From contig CAZCUD010000001.1 of the NCBI GenBank assembly GCA_964501785.1, positions 186,001-250,000 of the forward strand: 64,000 nucleotides of DNA, written 5' to 3'. This document shows, one piece after another, positions 7,950 through 16,589 of this stretch. The DNA is from DATBSK01 sp964501785. GTDB taxonomy: Bacteria; Actinomycetota; Acidimicrobiia; IMCC26256; PALSA-555. Within the stretch, counting starts at the first letter, position 1; each line of letters opens with the position of its first letter. Under the pieces are notes generated by a model. It did not search any database, was not told where the DNA came from, and was given only the letters and a program-made list of their open reading frames with translations. The position numbers were made by a program, and so were the translations under genes.

Positions 7950-8366
7950 TCAGGCCGATCGCGGCGCCACCAGCTCGACCCAGGTGCCCTCGGGGTCCTC
8001 GACGATCGCGATCCACAGCCCGGGCTCGAACTCCATCTTGGGGACGGGCACCGCGCCGCCGGCCGCCTCGACGCGCGCGAGCGCGGCGTCGAGGTCGTCG
8101 ACGATCACCGACAGGTACCGCAGCCCCGCCGCGTCCCCCATCATCCCGTTGGGCGGGTTCGAGCCGCCCGGCGCCGCGCTCAGCGCGACGAGCTTCACCA
8201 CCCCGTCGCCCGCTGCGTAGCGCTGCATCGTCCCCGCGATGAACTCCAGCTCGCCCACGTGCTCGAGCCCGAGCACGTCGCGGTAGAAGCGATTCATCAC
8301 CTCGGGGTCGCGCACGACGACGGCGACCTCCAACGGTGCGTTGCCGACCAGATGTGCATCACTCAT
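7950..8366 (-). CDS. VOC-superfamily protein
   Basis: Protein of 138 residues with the two-module VOC pattern: LEVAVVVRDPEVMNRFYRDVLGLE, then LRYLSVIVDDLDAALARVEAAGG, ending with IAIVEDPEGTWVELV. The late Glu in WVELV is a usual metal ligand; the usual first His is replaced by Val (EVAVVV), so a classical metal site is uncertain. It is read toward element A5 and is divergent from a P450. The -10-like CATACT lies 6 nt upstream of its ATG, suggesting a leaderless message. Function beyond the fold is unknown. Confidence 0.8.
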   Translation of the reverse strand: MSDAHLVGNAPLEVAVVVRDPEVMNRFYRDVLGLEHVGELEFIAGTMQRYAAGDGVVKLVALSAAPGGSNPPNGMMGDAAGLRYLSVIVDDLDAALARVEAAGGAVPVPKMEFEPGLWIAIVEDPEGTWVELVAPRSA

Positions 8367-8413
8367 GGCGGCAGTATGTCGCAGCGCCCGACCTGTGCCA
8401 CGATGCGGCTCGC

Positions 8414-9619
8414 ATGACGACGACCGATCCGCTCGACACGGCGGCCGGCATCCCCTACGAGGAGCTCGCGCGCCGGCGCGCCGAGTGTCCCGTGGCCCAG
8501 ACGGCGTCGGGCGCCTGGTACCTCGCGCGACATGACGACGTGCTCGCCGCGACCAAGGATCTCGACGCCTTCCAGGCGAGCTTCCGTGAGCCGGGTGTCG
8601 TGGTGCCGCCCGAGGAGCAGCTGGTCAGCGAGGTCCCCGAGCCCCGCCACGGGAAGATCCGCCGCATCATCAACTCCGCGATCGCGCAGCACCGGATCGG
8701 ACGGGTCGAGCCGTACGCGCACGACCTGTGCAACCGGCTGCTCGACTGCATCCTCGAACGTTGCGAGCGTGACGGGCAGCCCGTCGATCTCGTCGCCGAG
8801 TACGTCACGCCGGTCCCCGCGTCGGTGATCGCGCACCTGCTCGGCGCCGATCCGGCCGATCACCACCGCTTCGCCGAATGGTCCGACCAGGTCGTGCAGA
8901 GCACCTACGCCACCAAGAACCGGCGCGAGGACGGCGTCGACGGCGAGGGCCTCCCGGGGGTCGCGCCCGAGTTCACCGCGTACCTCGACCGGATGATCGC
9001 CGAACGCACCGATGTCGACGACCCGCCCGACGACTTCGTCACACGCCTCGTGAACACCGAGGTGGACGGACAGCGCCTCACCCCGGTCGAGATGCGCACG
9101 CAGCTCGCGTTCCTCCTCATCGGCGGCAACGAGACGACCCGCCACCTCATCGGCAACCTCCTCTCGACGGTGTGCGCCGACCCGGACCTGCTCGAGCGCC
9201 TGCGCGCCGACCGCGACCTCGTGCCGATCGCGGTGGAGGAGTCGCTACGACACGATCCGCCCATCCACGTGCTGATGCGCGACTGCCCGCACGGCGCGAC
9301 GATCCGCGACACCGAGATCCCCGCCGGCGTGAAGACCGCGTTCGGCCTCGCGTCGGCGAACCGCGACGAGGCCATGTACGACGACCCGGATGAGTTCCGA
9401 CTCGACCGGCCGAGCGCTCGCGACCACCTCGCGTTCGGGGGCGGGCCCCACGTCTGCCCCGGCGCCACGCTCGCGCGCCTCGAAGGACGGGTCGCGCTCG
9501 ACGTGTTCCTCGACCGCGTCGCGAGCGCCCGCCTCGCGGACGGGTACGTGCGCGAGCTGGTGCCGGTGTTCTGGGCCAACGGGCCCCGCACCCTGCCCGT
9601 CGTGCTGGAGCCGACATGA
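8414..9619 (+). CDS. Cytochrome P450 (second copy)
   Basis: Protein of 401 residues, only moderately similar to the P450 at 4213 in length and motifs. I-helix GGNETTRH, ExxR in ESLRHDPP, and heme loop FGGGPHVCPG with the axial Cys at residue 348. Pro after the cysteine replaces the more common Leu. The start at 8414 (MTTTDPLDTAAG) is chosen because the longer upstream frame would overlap the divergent VOC gene. The stop overlaps the ATG of the next gene (ATGA), so it is translationally coupled with an exported hydrolase. Substrate unknown. Confidence 0.9.
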   Translation: MTTTDPLDTAAGIPYEELARRRAECPVAQTASGAWYLARHDDVLAATKDLDAFQASFREPGVVVPPEEQLVSEVPEPRHGKIRRIINSAIAQHRIGRVEPYAHDLCNRLLDCILERCERDGQPVDLVAEYVTPVPASVIAHLLGADPADHHRFAEWSDQVVQSTYATKNRREDGVDGEGLPGVAPEFTAYLDRMIAERTDVDDPPDDFVTRLVNTEVDGQRLTPVEMRTQLAFLLIGGNETTRHLIGNLLSTVCADPDLLERLRADRDLVPIAVEESLRHDPPIHVLMRDCPHGATIRDTEIPAGVKTAFGLASANRDEAMYDDPDEFRLDRPSARDHLAFGGGPHVCPGATLARLEGRVALDVFLDRVASARLADGYVRELVPVFWANGPRTLPVVLEPT

Positions 9620-10785
9620 TCGCTCGGCGCACCGCTTTCCGAGCCCCGGCCGCCGCGCTCGCGGTGCTCGTCGTGTCGCTCGGGGTCGGCGCGCCCGCGC
9701 TGGCGCACGAGGACGAGCCCCACGGCCCACCGTCCGGCGAACCCGCGTCAGCGACCCAGCTCGTCGGGCCCGGCGACGTGGGCCCCGGCGAGCCCGAGTA
9801 CGACGTCGGGCGCACGACGATCCAGATCACGTCCGAGCCGGGCCGCACGCTCGACGCCGACGTCTGGTACCCCGCCGATGCCGCGGCCGCTGCGAGCGTC
9901 CCGCCGTCGGTGTACCGATTCCCCGGTCTGGCGTACACGTCGGCGGTCGCGCACGACTCGCCGCCGGTCGCGCCGGGCGGGCCATTCCCGTTGATCGTGT
10001 ACTCCCACGGCTCGGGCGGGCTCCGCTACGTGTCGGCGTTCCTCACCGAGGCGCTCGCGGCGCGCGGCTTCGTGGTCGTCGCGGTCGACCACACCGGCAA
10101 CACCGCGCTCGACGCCTTCACCGAGACGACGCTGCCCCGCGCCGAGATCCGCCGGCTGCGCCCGATCGACATTCGCGCCGAGATCGACGCGATGCTCGCC
10201 GCGAGCGCAGACCCCGCCAGCCCGTTCGCCGGCGCGGTCGACCCGAGCCGGATCGGTCTCGTCGGTCACTCGGCCGGCGCGCTGGGCGCGCTCGACGCGG
10301 TCGCCCGCGACGGGACGGCCGCCGACGCCGACGTCCGGGCCATCGTCGGTCTCGGCGCCTACACCGAGCCCCTCACCCGTCAGCAGCTGGCGAGCATCGA
10401 CGTCCCCACGATGCTGGTCAGCGGCACGTTCGACACGACGACCCCCACCCGGCGCAACGCCGCGAGCGCCGCCCGGCAGCTCGGATCGCATCCTCTTTAT
10501 ATGGTCGATCTGACCGACGCCGGTCACCAGTCGTTCTCCGACATCTGCTTCTACGAGGACGTCGTCGCAGCTACCCCCGACGTCGCACCCGCGATCGCCA
10601 CCACCGTGGCCGAGTACGGCGACGAGGCCTGCACGGACGAGCACCTGCCGATCGAGCAGGCCCACCGCCTGATCGACCGCTACGCCATCGGGTTCCTCGA
10701 GCGCTACGTCGCCGGCGTCGAGGATGCCGAGCGCTGGCTCGAGCCGACCCAGCCGAAGGTCGTCGACGTCCAGGTGCAGCGCTGA
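9616..10785 (+). CDS. Exported alpha/beta hydrolase (PAF-acetylhydrolase/PETase-like)
   Basis: Protein of 389 residues with a signal peptide (MIARRTAFRAP, then a hydrophobic core ending ALAHEDE). The hydrolase core shows an oxyanion segment IVYSHGSGG, the nucleophile elbow GHSAGALGA, a likely acid in SGTFDTTTP and a likely catalytic His in DAGHQSF. Large exported members of this group act as esterases or lipases on lipids or polyesters; the substrate cannot be inferred here. Cysteines in DICFYED and DEACTDEH may form a disulfide. It overlaps the P450 stop by 4 nt and is probably in one operon with the P450 and the downstream propeller-like gene. Confidence 0.85.
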   Translation: MIARRTAFRAPAAALAVLVVSLGVGAPALAHEDEPHGPPSGEPASATQLVGPGDVGPGEPEYDVGRTTIQITSEPGRTLDADVWYPADAAAAASVPPSVYRFPGLAYTSAVAHDSPPVAPGGPFPLIVYSHGSGGLRYVSAFLTEALAARGFVVVAVDHTGNTALDAFTETTLPRAEIRRLRPIDIRAEIDAMLAASADPASPFAGAVDPSRIGLVGHSAGALGALDAVARDGTAADADVRAIVGLGAYTEPLTRQQLASIDVPTMLVSGTFDTTTPTRRNAASAARQLGSHPLYMVDLTDAGHQSFSDICFYEDVVAATPDVAPAIATTVAEYGDEACTDEHLPIEQAHRLIDRYAIGFLERYVAGVEDAERWLEPTQPKVVDVQVQR

Positions 10786-10913
10786 CCCGGCCCAGCCCCT
10801 GGCCGGCCGAGGACGGCGGACCGCGGCGCCTCCAGGTCCCGGCCGGCGCACGCGAGCCGCGCCTCGACCTCGGCGGGCTCACCGCGACGTCGCGCGAGGT
10901 CCCGGCCGCCACG

Positions 10914-12026
10914 ATGGTCGTGCTGCGCGACCCGGGCGAGGTGTACCTGCTGCGCCACACCGGCGGCGCCGCCGCGATCAGTTGGGTGGAGCGGATCGAC
11001 CCGATCACCCTCGAGGCGCTCGCCCGCTCCGACGACCTCGACGGCGGGCCCGCGTGGCCGGGCGGGCTCGCGGTGCACGCCGACGGCTCGCTGCACGTCG
11101 CGTTCGGCAACCATCTCCACCGCCTCTCGCCCGAGCTGGACGTCATCGCGAAGGCGACGCTGCCGCGCGCCCGGCCGTACAACTCGTTCGTCACGCTGCC
11201 TGACGGGCATCTCGTCACCAAGGACTTCGGCGGCGCGCTCCCCGGCGATCCCGACGGCACCCCGCCCTCGCCCGACACCGAGCTGGTCGTGTGCGACCCG
11301 AGGACGCTCGGCGAGGTCGCGCGCGCCACCGTCCCCGAAGGTTCGATCGCGCGCCTCTCGGCCGAGGGCGACGACGTGTACGTGGTCGGCACGCACACGT
11401 TGTTCCGGTTGCGGTGGACCGGCACCGAGCTCGTCCGCGACGCCGCCTTCGCCGCCCGGTACCGCACGCTCCCCGGGCAGACCTACGGCTGGGACCCGGT
11501 CATCGGCCTCGGCGCGGCGTGGTTCCTCGACGACGGTGAGGGCTCGCAGCGCTTCGCGGGGACGTTCCGCGGCCTCGGCATCTCCGACTCGCCGCTGCAC
11601 CTGGTGCGCGTCGACCTCGCCGACGGCGCCGTCTCGCTCACCGAGGTGTGCGGCGAGCCCGGCGGGCTGATCGCGAACCCGCCGCTCGTGGACGAGTCGC
11701 GCCGCATCGTCGTCGGTTACGACTCGTCCAACGGCGTGCTGGCGGCGTTCGACGTCGACACCGACGGCGCCACGTCACCCCGCTGGCGTCGCGACCAGGA
11801 CCACGCCTGCCACATGCTGCTGCTCCCCGCCGCCGGGCTGATCCTCACCAACGACTTCGCCCCGGACTCGGGCGTCGATCACGTCGTGCTGCTCGACGTC
11901 GAGACCGGCGCCGAGGCCGCCCGGGTCCCGACCGCCAGCCCCGTCCAGTCGGTGCTCTTCCCCGCCGTCGGCTGGCACGACGACCTCTACCTCTGCTCGT
12001 TCACCCACCTCACCCGGGTGCACTGA
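10914..12026 (+). CDS. Beta-propeller-like protein of unknown function
   Basis: At least 370 residues. Repeated strand patterns such as GGLAVHADGSLHVAFGNHLHRL, NSFVTLPDGHLVTKDFGG and VVGYDSSNGVLAAFDVDTD resemble PQQ/SMP-30-like propellers. No signal peptide is seen at ATG 10914. However, the same frame is open upstream and reads like protein (RPSPWPAEDGG) back to a CTG at 10782 that overlaps the hydrolase stop. No ATG, GTG or TTG occurs between them, so the true start may be CTG 10782. Position suggests co-expression with the hydrolase and P450. No family name can be given with confidence. Confidence 0.7.
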   Translation: MVVLRDPGEVYLLRHTGGAAAISWVERIDPITLEALARSDDLDGGPAWPGGLAVHADGSLHVAFGNHLHRLSPELDVIAKATLPRARPYNSFVTLPDGHLVTKDFGGALPGDPDGTPPSPDTELVVCDPRTLGEVARATVPEGSIARLSAEGDDVYVVGTHTLFRLRWTGTELVRDAAFAARYRTLPGQTYGWDPVIGLGAAWFLDDGEGSQRFAGTFRGLGISDSPLHLVRVDLADGAVSLTEVCGEPGGLIANPPLVDESRRIVVGYDSSNGVLAAFDVDTDGATSPRWRRDQDHACHMLLLPAAGLILTNDFAPDSGVDHVVLLDVETGAEAARVPTASPVQSVLFPAVGWHDDLYLCSFTHLTRVH

Positions 12027-12033
12027 AGCAGCG

Positions 12034-13125
12034 TCACCACGCGCGGGAGAGGCGGACGCTCAGCATCTTGGACAGGTTGAGCAGGAGCTTCGCGGCGACG
12101 ACGGGGTCGTCGTCGATCATCTGGCGCAGCGTGCGCTCGCTCAGCGAGAGGATCCGGGTCCCGTCCTCGACCGCGTAGGTGTCGGCGCCCCGGGGCTGCT
12201 CGAGCAGGAAGGCCATCTCGCCGAAGACGTCACCCTCGCGCAGCACCGCGACGACCGTGTCGTCGTCGCGCACCTCGAGCGTGCCGCCCAGCACCACGAA
12301 CACGTTGCGGGCCACGCCACCCTTCTTGAGCACCCGATCGCCCGCCGCGCACTCGATCACGTTCGACTTCGCGAGGCAGCGCTCGACCTCCTCGTCGGTG
12401 AACCCGTGGAAGGCCGAGATCTCCTGCGTCTCGATCTCGTGGAGCGTCGCCCGGATGTGGTCCTCGTAGTCGCCCGCGCTCGTCATCAGCGGGCTCAGCA
12501 CCGCGCCACCCCCGCCCTCGAGCACGTCGGCCACGCACGCCGGCAACGTGCCGCCCGGTCCGTCGGCCAGCACGTCGGTGCCCCGGGGGAACACGACGAG
12601 CGGGATCAGGTAGCCCGCCTCGGGCGAGTTGATGTTCTTCTTCGCGTAGGTACGGCGCCCCTGCCCGAGGTACAGCGACAGGAGGTGCGGCTCGCAGCAG
12701 CTGAACTGGATGCGCACGTCATTGCTGACCGCCACGTCGTTGCGCACGTCGAGCAGCTGGTCGACGAGCCCGGTGCCGCGCAGTCGCGGCGTGACCATCA
12801 CCCGCTCGCCGATCGCGAGGTGCTCGTGGGGCACCTCCGCGAGGAACGGGTGCAGCGAGTACTCGTCCACCTGACGCTCCGAGAACCCGTGGCGTCCCCA
12901 GCTCAGCCGGGCGGTCCCGACCACGTCGCCCGCCGCGCCGTCGTCGCCGACCTCGCGCGCGTAGAAGATCCAGCTCTGCTCGTCCTCGGGCTCGACCAGC
13001 CACCGCCGCTCGTGGTCGGCGGTGTCCTGGTAGCGGCCCATCTCCTCCACGTACACCGAGTATCGGAAGCGGTAGACCGCCTCCTTCTCCTCGTCCGTCT
13101 TCGCCTCGCCGACCTCGAACGCCAT
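12034..13125 (-). CDS. GNAT-like N-acyltransferase fused to a cyclic-nucleotide-binding domain
   Basis: Protein of 363 residues. Residues 1-200 look like an autoinducer-synthase or hydrolase-associated N-acyltransferase fold (EAVYRFRYSVYVEEMGR, then IGERVMVTPRLRGTGLVDQLL). Residues about 240-360 form a CRP-type nucleotide-binding barrel (GDRVLKKGGVARNVFVVLGG, then EGDVFGEMAFLLEQPRGA). GEMAFLLEQPRGAD is the phosphate-binding cassette. The order, acyltransferase first and regulatory domain last, is the reverse of the mycobacterial cAMP-controlled acetyltransferase. A cAMP-gated acyltransferase is the natural hypothesis; a class III cyclase is encoded at 22410-25475. Confidence 0.82.
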   Translation of the reverse strand: MAFEVGEAKTDEEKEAVYRFRYSVYVEEMGRYQDTADHERRWLVEPEDEQSWIFYAREVGDDGAAGDVVGTARLSWGRHGFSERQVDEYSLHPFLAEVPHEHLAIGERVMVTPRLRGTGLVDQLLDVRNDVAVSNDVRIQFSCCEPHLLSLYLGQGRRTYAKKNINSPEAGYLIPLVVFPRGTDVLADGPGGTLPACVADVLEGGGGAVLSPLMTSAGDYEDHIRATLHEIETQEISAFHGFTDEEVERCLAKSNVIECAAGDRVLKKGGVARNVFVVLGGTLEVRDDDTVVAVLREGDVFGEMAFLLEQPRGADTYAVEDGTRILSLSERTLRQMIDDDPVVAAKLLLNLSKMLSVRLSRAW

Positions 13126-13168
13126 GGCGCCACTCTGTCAGGCGCGACGCGTCGGCCGCGAGATCGGC

Positions 13169-14578
13169 TCAGCGTCGGCCGGCGGCGCCGGCGAAGAGAC
13201 CGTCGGGGTCATACTGGCCGCGCACGCGCTCGAGGCGTGCCGCGCTGTCGCCGACGATGTCCTCGTGCGAGACGTCCGCCTCGGTGTCGAAGCCGGCGAA
13301 GTTGACGTACACGCCGCCGGTGGCGAAGGGGCGGAGCGCATCCCAGGCACTGCGCGCCCACCCGATGACGCGCTCGTCGTCGGCCGGATCGGTCCAGCTC
13401 GCGTCGATGCTCACGTTGAACGCGGCGCCACGGTGCGGGTACGCGCTCTCGTCATGGGCCACACGATCGATCGCGCCACCCAGGGTTCGGATCGCGATGA
13501 GCGACTCGGGCGTCGGACGCTGCTCGTCGCACGCGACGATGGTCGCGATCGCCTCGTCGGAGAGCTCGTCGAGGAACTGCGACTTGAAGTAGTAGCGACC
13601 ACCGTCGGGGATGAGCTCGTCCACCGACGACTGCAGCTCGGCGTAGGAGTACGTGCCGCCGAGGTCGAGCACCGGGGTGCCGAGAGCGTTGAGCGGGTCG
13701 AGGACCGGAGCAGCATCACCTGGCTCGCCGGCGAAGACGCCGAGCGCGAAGAGCACCTTCTCGCCGTGCAGCTCGTCGGGGATCTCCGGATCGGGCGGGA
13801 CCGACCAGATCATGGCCTCCGGTGACACGGTCTCCGGTGCGCTCGCCGCGACGTCGCGCCACGCGCGCAGCGCAGGCTCGAGCTGGTCGTACGGGTAGAC
13901 GCACTGGGCTACTGCGACCTCGGGTCCGAGCGGGTGCAGGTCGAACTCGAACGACGTCACGACGCCGATGCCCCGTCCCCCGCCCCGCGCCGCCCAGAGC
14001 AGATCCGTCTCGCTCGTCTCCGATGCTGTCCGGACCTCTCCGTCGGCAGTCACGATCTCGATCGAGCGGAGGTTGTCGCACGCGAGGCCGAACGCTCGTT
14101 GGAGCACCCCCATGCCTCCGCCCAACGTCAGACCGGCGACCCCGGTCACCGACACCTCCCCGCCGGTGGTCGCGAGCCCGTGTGCCTGCGTGGCGTGGTC
14201 GACGTCGCGCCACAGCGCGCCGCCCTGGACGCGCGCGCGGCGCCGATCGGGGTCCACACTGACACCGCGCATCTCGGACAGGTCGATCACGAGCCCGTCG
14301 TCCACGACCGCGGAGCCGGCGATCTGGTGCCCACCGCCCCGGATGCTCACCTCGGGCCGGTGCTCCCGGGCCAGGTCGACGACTGCGACCACGTCCTCGG
14401 TGCTGATGCATCGCGCGATCACCGCCGGACGGCGATCGATCACGCCGTTCCACACCCGGCGCGCCTCGTCGTAGCCGGGATCACCGGGTGTGATGACGGT
14501 GCCCGCGAGCGCGTGGCGCAACCCGTCTACGAGCTCGTTCGACACCGGAGAGGTGCTGGCGCTGGATCGCGTCGCCAT
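13169..14578 (-). CDS. FAD-binding oxidoreductase (PCMH domain plus BBE domain)
   Basis: Protein of 469 residues. The N-terminal FAD domain shows RGGGHQIAGSAV, whose His is the usual 8-alpha covalent flavin site, and GVAGLTLGGGMGVLQR. The cysteine that forms the second covalent bond in bicovalent members is Val here (VTGVAG). The C-terminus has a berberine-bridge motif (YVNFAGFDTE, then YDPDGLFAG). Such enzymes oxidise alcohols, sugars or amines. Start 14578 is chosen for the GGGGGA ribosome-binding site; further upstream the frame does not look like protein. It is separated from the lipid operon by 157 nt. Confidence 0.87.
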   Translation of the reverse strand: MATRSSASTSPVSNELVDGLRHALAGTVITPGDPGYDEARRVWNGVIDRRPAVIARCISTEDVVAVVDLAREHRPEVSIRGGGHQIAGSAVVDDGLVIDLSEMRGVSVDPDRRRARVQGGALWRDVDHATQAHGLATTGGEVSVTGVAGLTLGGGMGVLQRAFGLACDNLRSIEIVTADGEVRTASETSETDLLWAARGGGRGIGVVTSFEFDLHPLGPEVAVAQCVYPYDQLEPALRAWRDVAASAPETVSPEAMIWSVPPDPEIPDELHGEKVLFALGVFAGEPGDAAPVLDPLNALGTPVLDLGGTYSYAELQSSVDELIPDGGRYYFKSQFLDELSDEAIATIVACDEQRPTPESLIAIRTLGGAIDRVAHDESAYPHRGAAFNVSIDASWTDPADDERVIGWARSAWDALRPFATGGVYVNFAGFDTEADVSHEDIVGDSAARLERVRGQYDPDGLFAGAAGRR

Positions 14579-14735
14579 CGCGAGTCCCCCGATCGTCGCC
14601 AGGCGATGCGACTGGATCGTCGGCCGAGCCGACGACGTCGCGGCGCTCAGGGTACTGACGGGATCCCGCCCTGCCCACGGTGCGCGCGCGTCTGTCACCC
14701 ATTCGTCGCACAACCGCAAGATCGCGTCGGGCGCG

Positions 14736-15521
14736 TCAGGCGCGCTTGGGCGGGCGCGGGAAGAAGGGGCTCGTGCGCGCCACGTACTCCTCGTAGCCCG
14801 GTCGGCGCCTCTTCATCGAGCGCTCGAGGAGGGTGACGCCCGACACCCGGCGCACCAGGATCGTCATCACGACCGCACCCACGATCCCGATCGCACCGAG
14901 GCCGCTCTCCGCGGCGACGATCGCGATGCCCCACCACACGCAGGCGTCGCCGAAGTAGTTCGGATGGCGCGTGTAGCGCCACAGGCCCCGATCCATCACC
15001 TTCCCCTGGTTGGCGGGGTCGGCCTTGAACCGGACGAGCTGCGCGTCGCCGACGGCCTCGAAGAACAGCCCGACCGCCCACACCGCGACGCCGATGCCGG
15101 CGAGCACGCCGAGCCCCGGATCGTCGGGCACCTGCCCGAGCTGCACGCCCAGCGACACCACCCACATGAGCGCACCCTGGAGCAGGAAGACGGTGAACAG
15201 GCTCACCCACCAGAAGCGCGCGCCCCAGCGCCGGCGGAACGCTTGGTAGCGGTGGTCCTCCTCGTCGCCCCACTTGCGCCACGTGAGGTAGCCGGCGAGG
15301 CGCAGCCCCCAGATGGTCGTCATCGCGACGAGCAGCCACTGGCGCGCCTCGTTGCCGTCGACGCTCAGCAGCACCACCCAGGCAACGAGCACGAACCCGA
15401 AGCCCCACACGGGGTCGACGATGGACGCGTCGCGGATCGCGACGCTCACGATCCACGTCACGACCATGAGGACGAGGATCGCCGCCGCGGCGACGACCAT
15501 CGCGGTGACGGCGTCGCTCAT
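14736..15521 (-). CDS. DUF1295 membrane protein (steroid 5-alpha-reductase/ICMT-like)
   Basis: Integral membrane protein of 261 residues with about seven hydrophobic segments. The conserved block DRGLWRYTRHPNYFGDACVWWG is the hallmark of DUF1295 and of isoprenylcysteine-methyltransferase-like proteins; the RHPNY motif binds cofactor or lipid in relatives. The ending RRRPGYEEYVARTSPFFPRPPK is also typical. Start codon overlaps the stop of the upstream acyltransferase gene (ATGA), so it is the last gene of the lipid operon. It probably modifies or reduces a lipid substrate in the membrane (inference from family and operon). Confidence 0.85.
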   Translation of the reverse strand: MSDAVTAMVVAAAAILVLMVVTWIVSVAIRDASIVDPVWGFGFVLVAWVVLLSVDGNEARQWLLVAMTTIWGLRLAGYLTWRKWGDEEDHRYQAFRRRWGARFWWVSLFTVFLLQGALMWVVSLGVQLGQVPDDPGLGVLAGIGVAVWAVGLFFEAVGDAQLVRFKADPANQGKVMDRGLWRYTRHPNYFGDACVWWGIAIVAAESGLGAIGIVGAVVMTILVRRVSGVTLLERSMKRRRPGYEEYVARTSPFFPRPPKRA

Positions 15522-16564
15522 CGGGCCCCGCTCCCGCCCGTCGCGGCACCCTGCGCCGGCGCGCCCTCCGGCCGCGCCGCTTCGCGCAGTGCGGCATCGA
15601 CCTCGGCGTCCAGCTCGAGCCAGGTGTCGTCGAGCCAGCGCGTGAACGCGTCCGGATCCGATGGCACCTCCGAGCGGGGGACCCGCCGCGCCACGTAGCG
15701 AACCGTCCGCCCCTGGAGCCCCGGCATGTTGCGCATGATCCCGCCGAACGTGTCCATGCCGTCGAAGCCGATGTGCCAGGCGACGACCACGTCGACGTCG
15801 GGCGCGCCACCGAGCAGCGCGAGTGAGCCGGCGGGTCGGGGAGGGTTGAGGTGGCGCAACGCGCCCAGCCGATCCGCGCGCGCCGGGTCGCGCTCACCGA
15901 TCTTCTCCAGCGCGCGCGCCCGCTTCTTCGGGTTCGCCCGCGTGCCCTCGGGGAAGATCACCGCGCTGGCGTCGGCACCGAGGTCGCGCGTGAGCGCCTG
16001 GAGCGCGTCGAGCTCGTCGCGGGAGTCGGTGGCGTTGCGGTCGAGGAAGTGGTTGCGCAGCCGGTGCCCGGCGATGTCGAGGCAGGGGTCGCTCAGCAGC
16101 TCGCGCTTCATCACCACGCGCACCTGGTCGCCCGCGACCCCGACGATCGCCCACACCGACACCAGCGAGTCGGCGAGGCACGCGTGACGGGCCAGCAGCA
16201 CGACCGGCGCGGGGGACAGCGCATCGACCCCCTCGTACTGCACCCGTAGCCCGGTCGTGAGCCGCAGCGCGCCGAGCAGCAGCCCTGCCCACCAGCGCTG
16301 CGCGACCGTCATCCGATCGAGGTCGTGCGCGCCGCCGGTCACCCAGATCCACGTGAGGCGGACGACGGCGATCGACTCGATCCAGGTCCAGAACAGCGCG
16401 AACAGCAGCAGCCGGACGCGCGGCACCCGCCGCCAGTCGGTGACCAGGTCGACGATCAGCGCGATCGGGAACCACACCGGCAGCAGCACCAGCAGCAGCA
16501 CCGCGCCGAGCATCACGGCCGGGATCGACACCAGCCGCCGCCGCACCTTCCCCCCTCGATCCAT
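15518..16564 (-). CDS. Membrane lysophospholipid acyltransferase-type protein
   Basis: Protein of 348 residues with hydrophobic N-terminal segments, then the acyltransferase motifs: RHACLAD (H-x4-D catalytic motif) and FPEGTR. The family transfers acyl chains to lysophosphatidate or other glycerolipids at the inner membrane. The start at 16564 (MDRGGKVRRRL) is chosen because the upstream extension overlaps the preceding gene. It lies 25 nt after the methyltransferase stop and overlaps the DUF1295 start by 4 nt, so it belongs to the operon that builds or places a modified fatty acid. Confidence 0.85.
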   Translation of the reverse strand: MDRGGKVRRRLVSIPAVMLGAVLLLVLLPVWFPIALIVDLVTDWRRVPRVRLLLFALFWTWIESIAVVRLTWIWVTGGAHDLDRMTVAQRWWAGLLLGALRLTTGLRVQYEGVDALSPAPVVLLARHACLADSLVSVWAIVGVAGDQVRVVMKRELLSDPCLDIAGHRLRNHFLDRNATDSRDELDALQALTRDLGADASAVIFPEGTRANPKKRARALEKIGERDPARADRLGALRHLNPPRPAGSLALLGGAPDVDVVVAWHIGFDGMDTFGGIMRNMPGLQGRTVRYVARRVPRSEVPSDPDAFTRWLDDTWLELDAEVDAALREAARPEGAPAQGAATGGSGAR

Positions 16565-16589
16565 CACCTCATCCTGGCCCAGGATCGAC

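Noticed and set aside
9390..10781. Long open frame upstream of the propeller gene, overlapping the P450 and hydrolase genes
   Set aside because: It is the +1 shadow of two well-supported genes, extremely Arg-rich, and shows no domain; only the part after about 10782 is protein-like.
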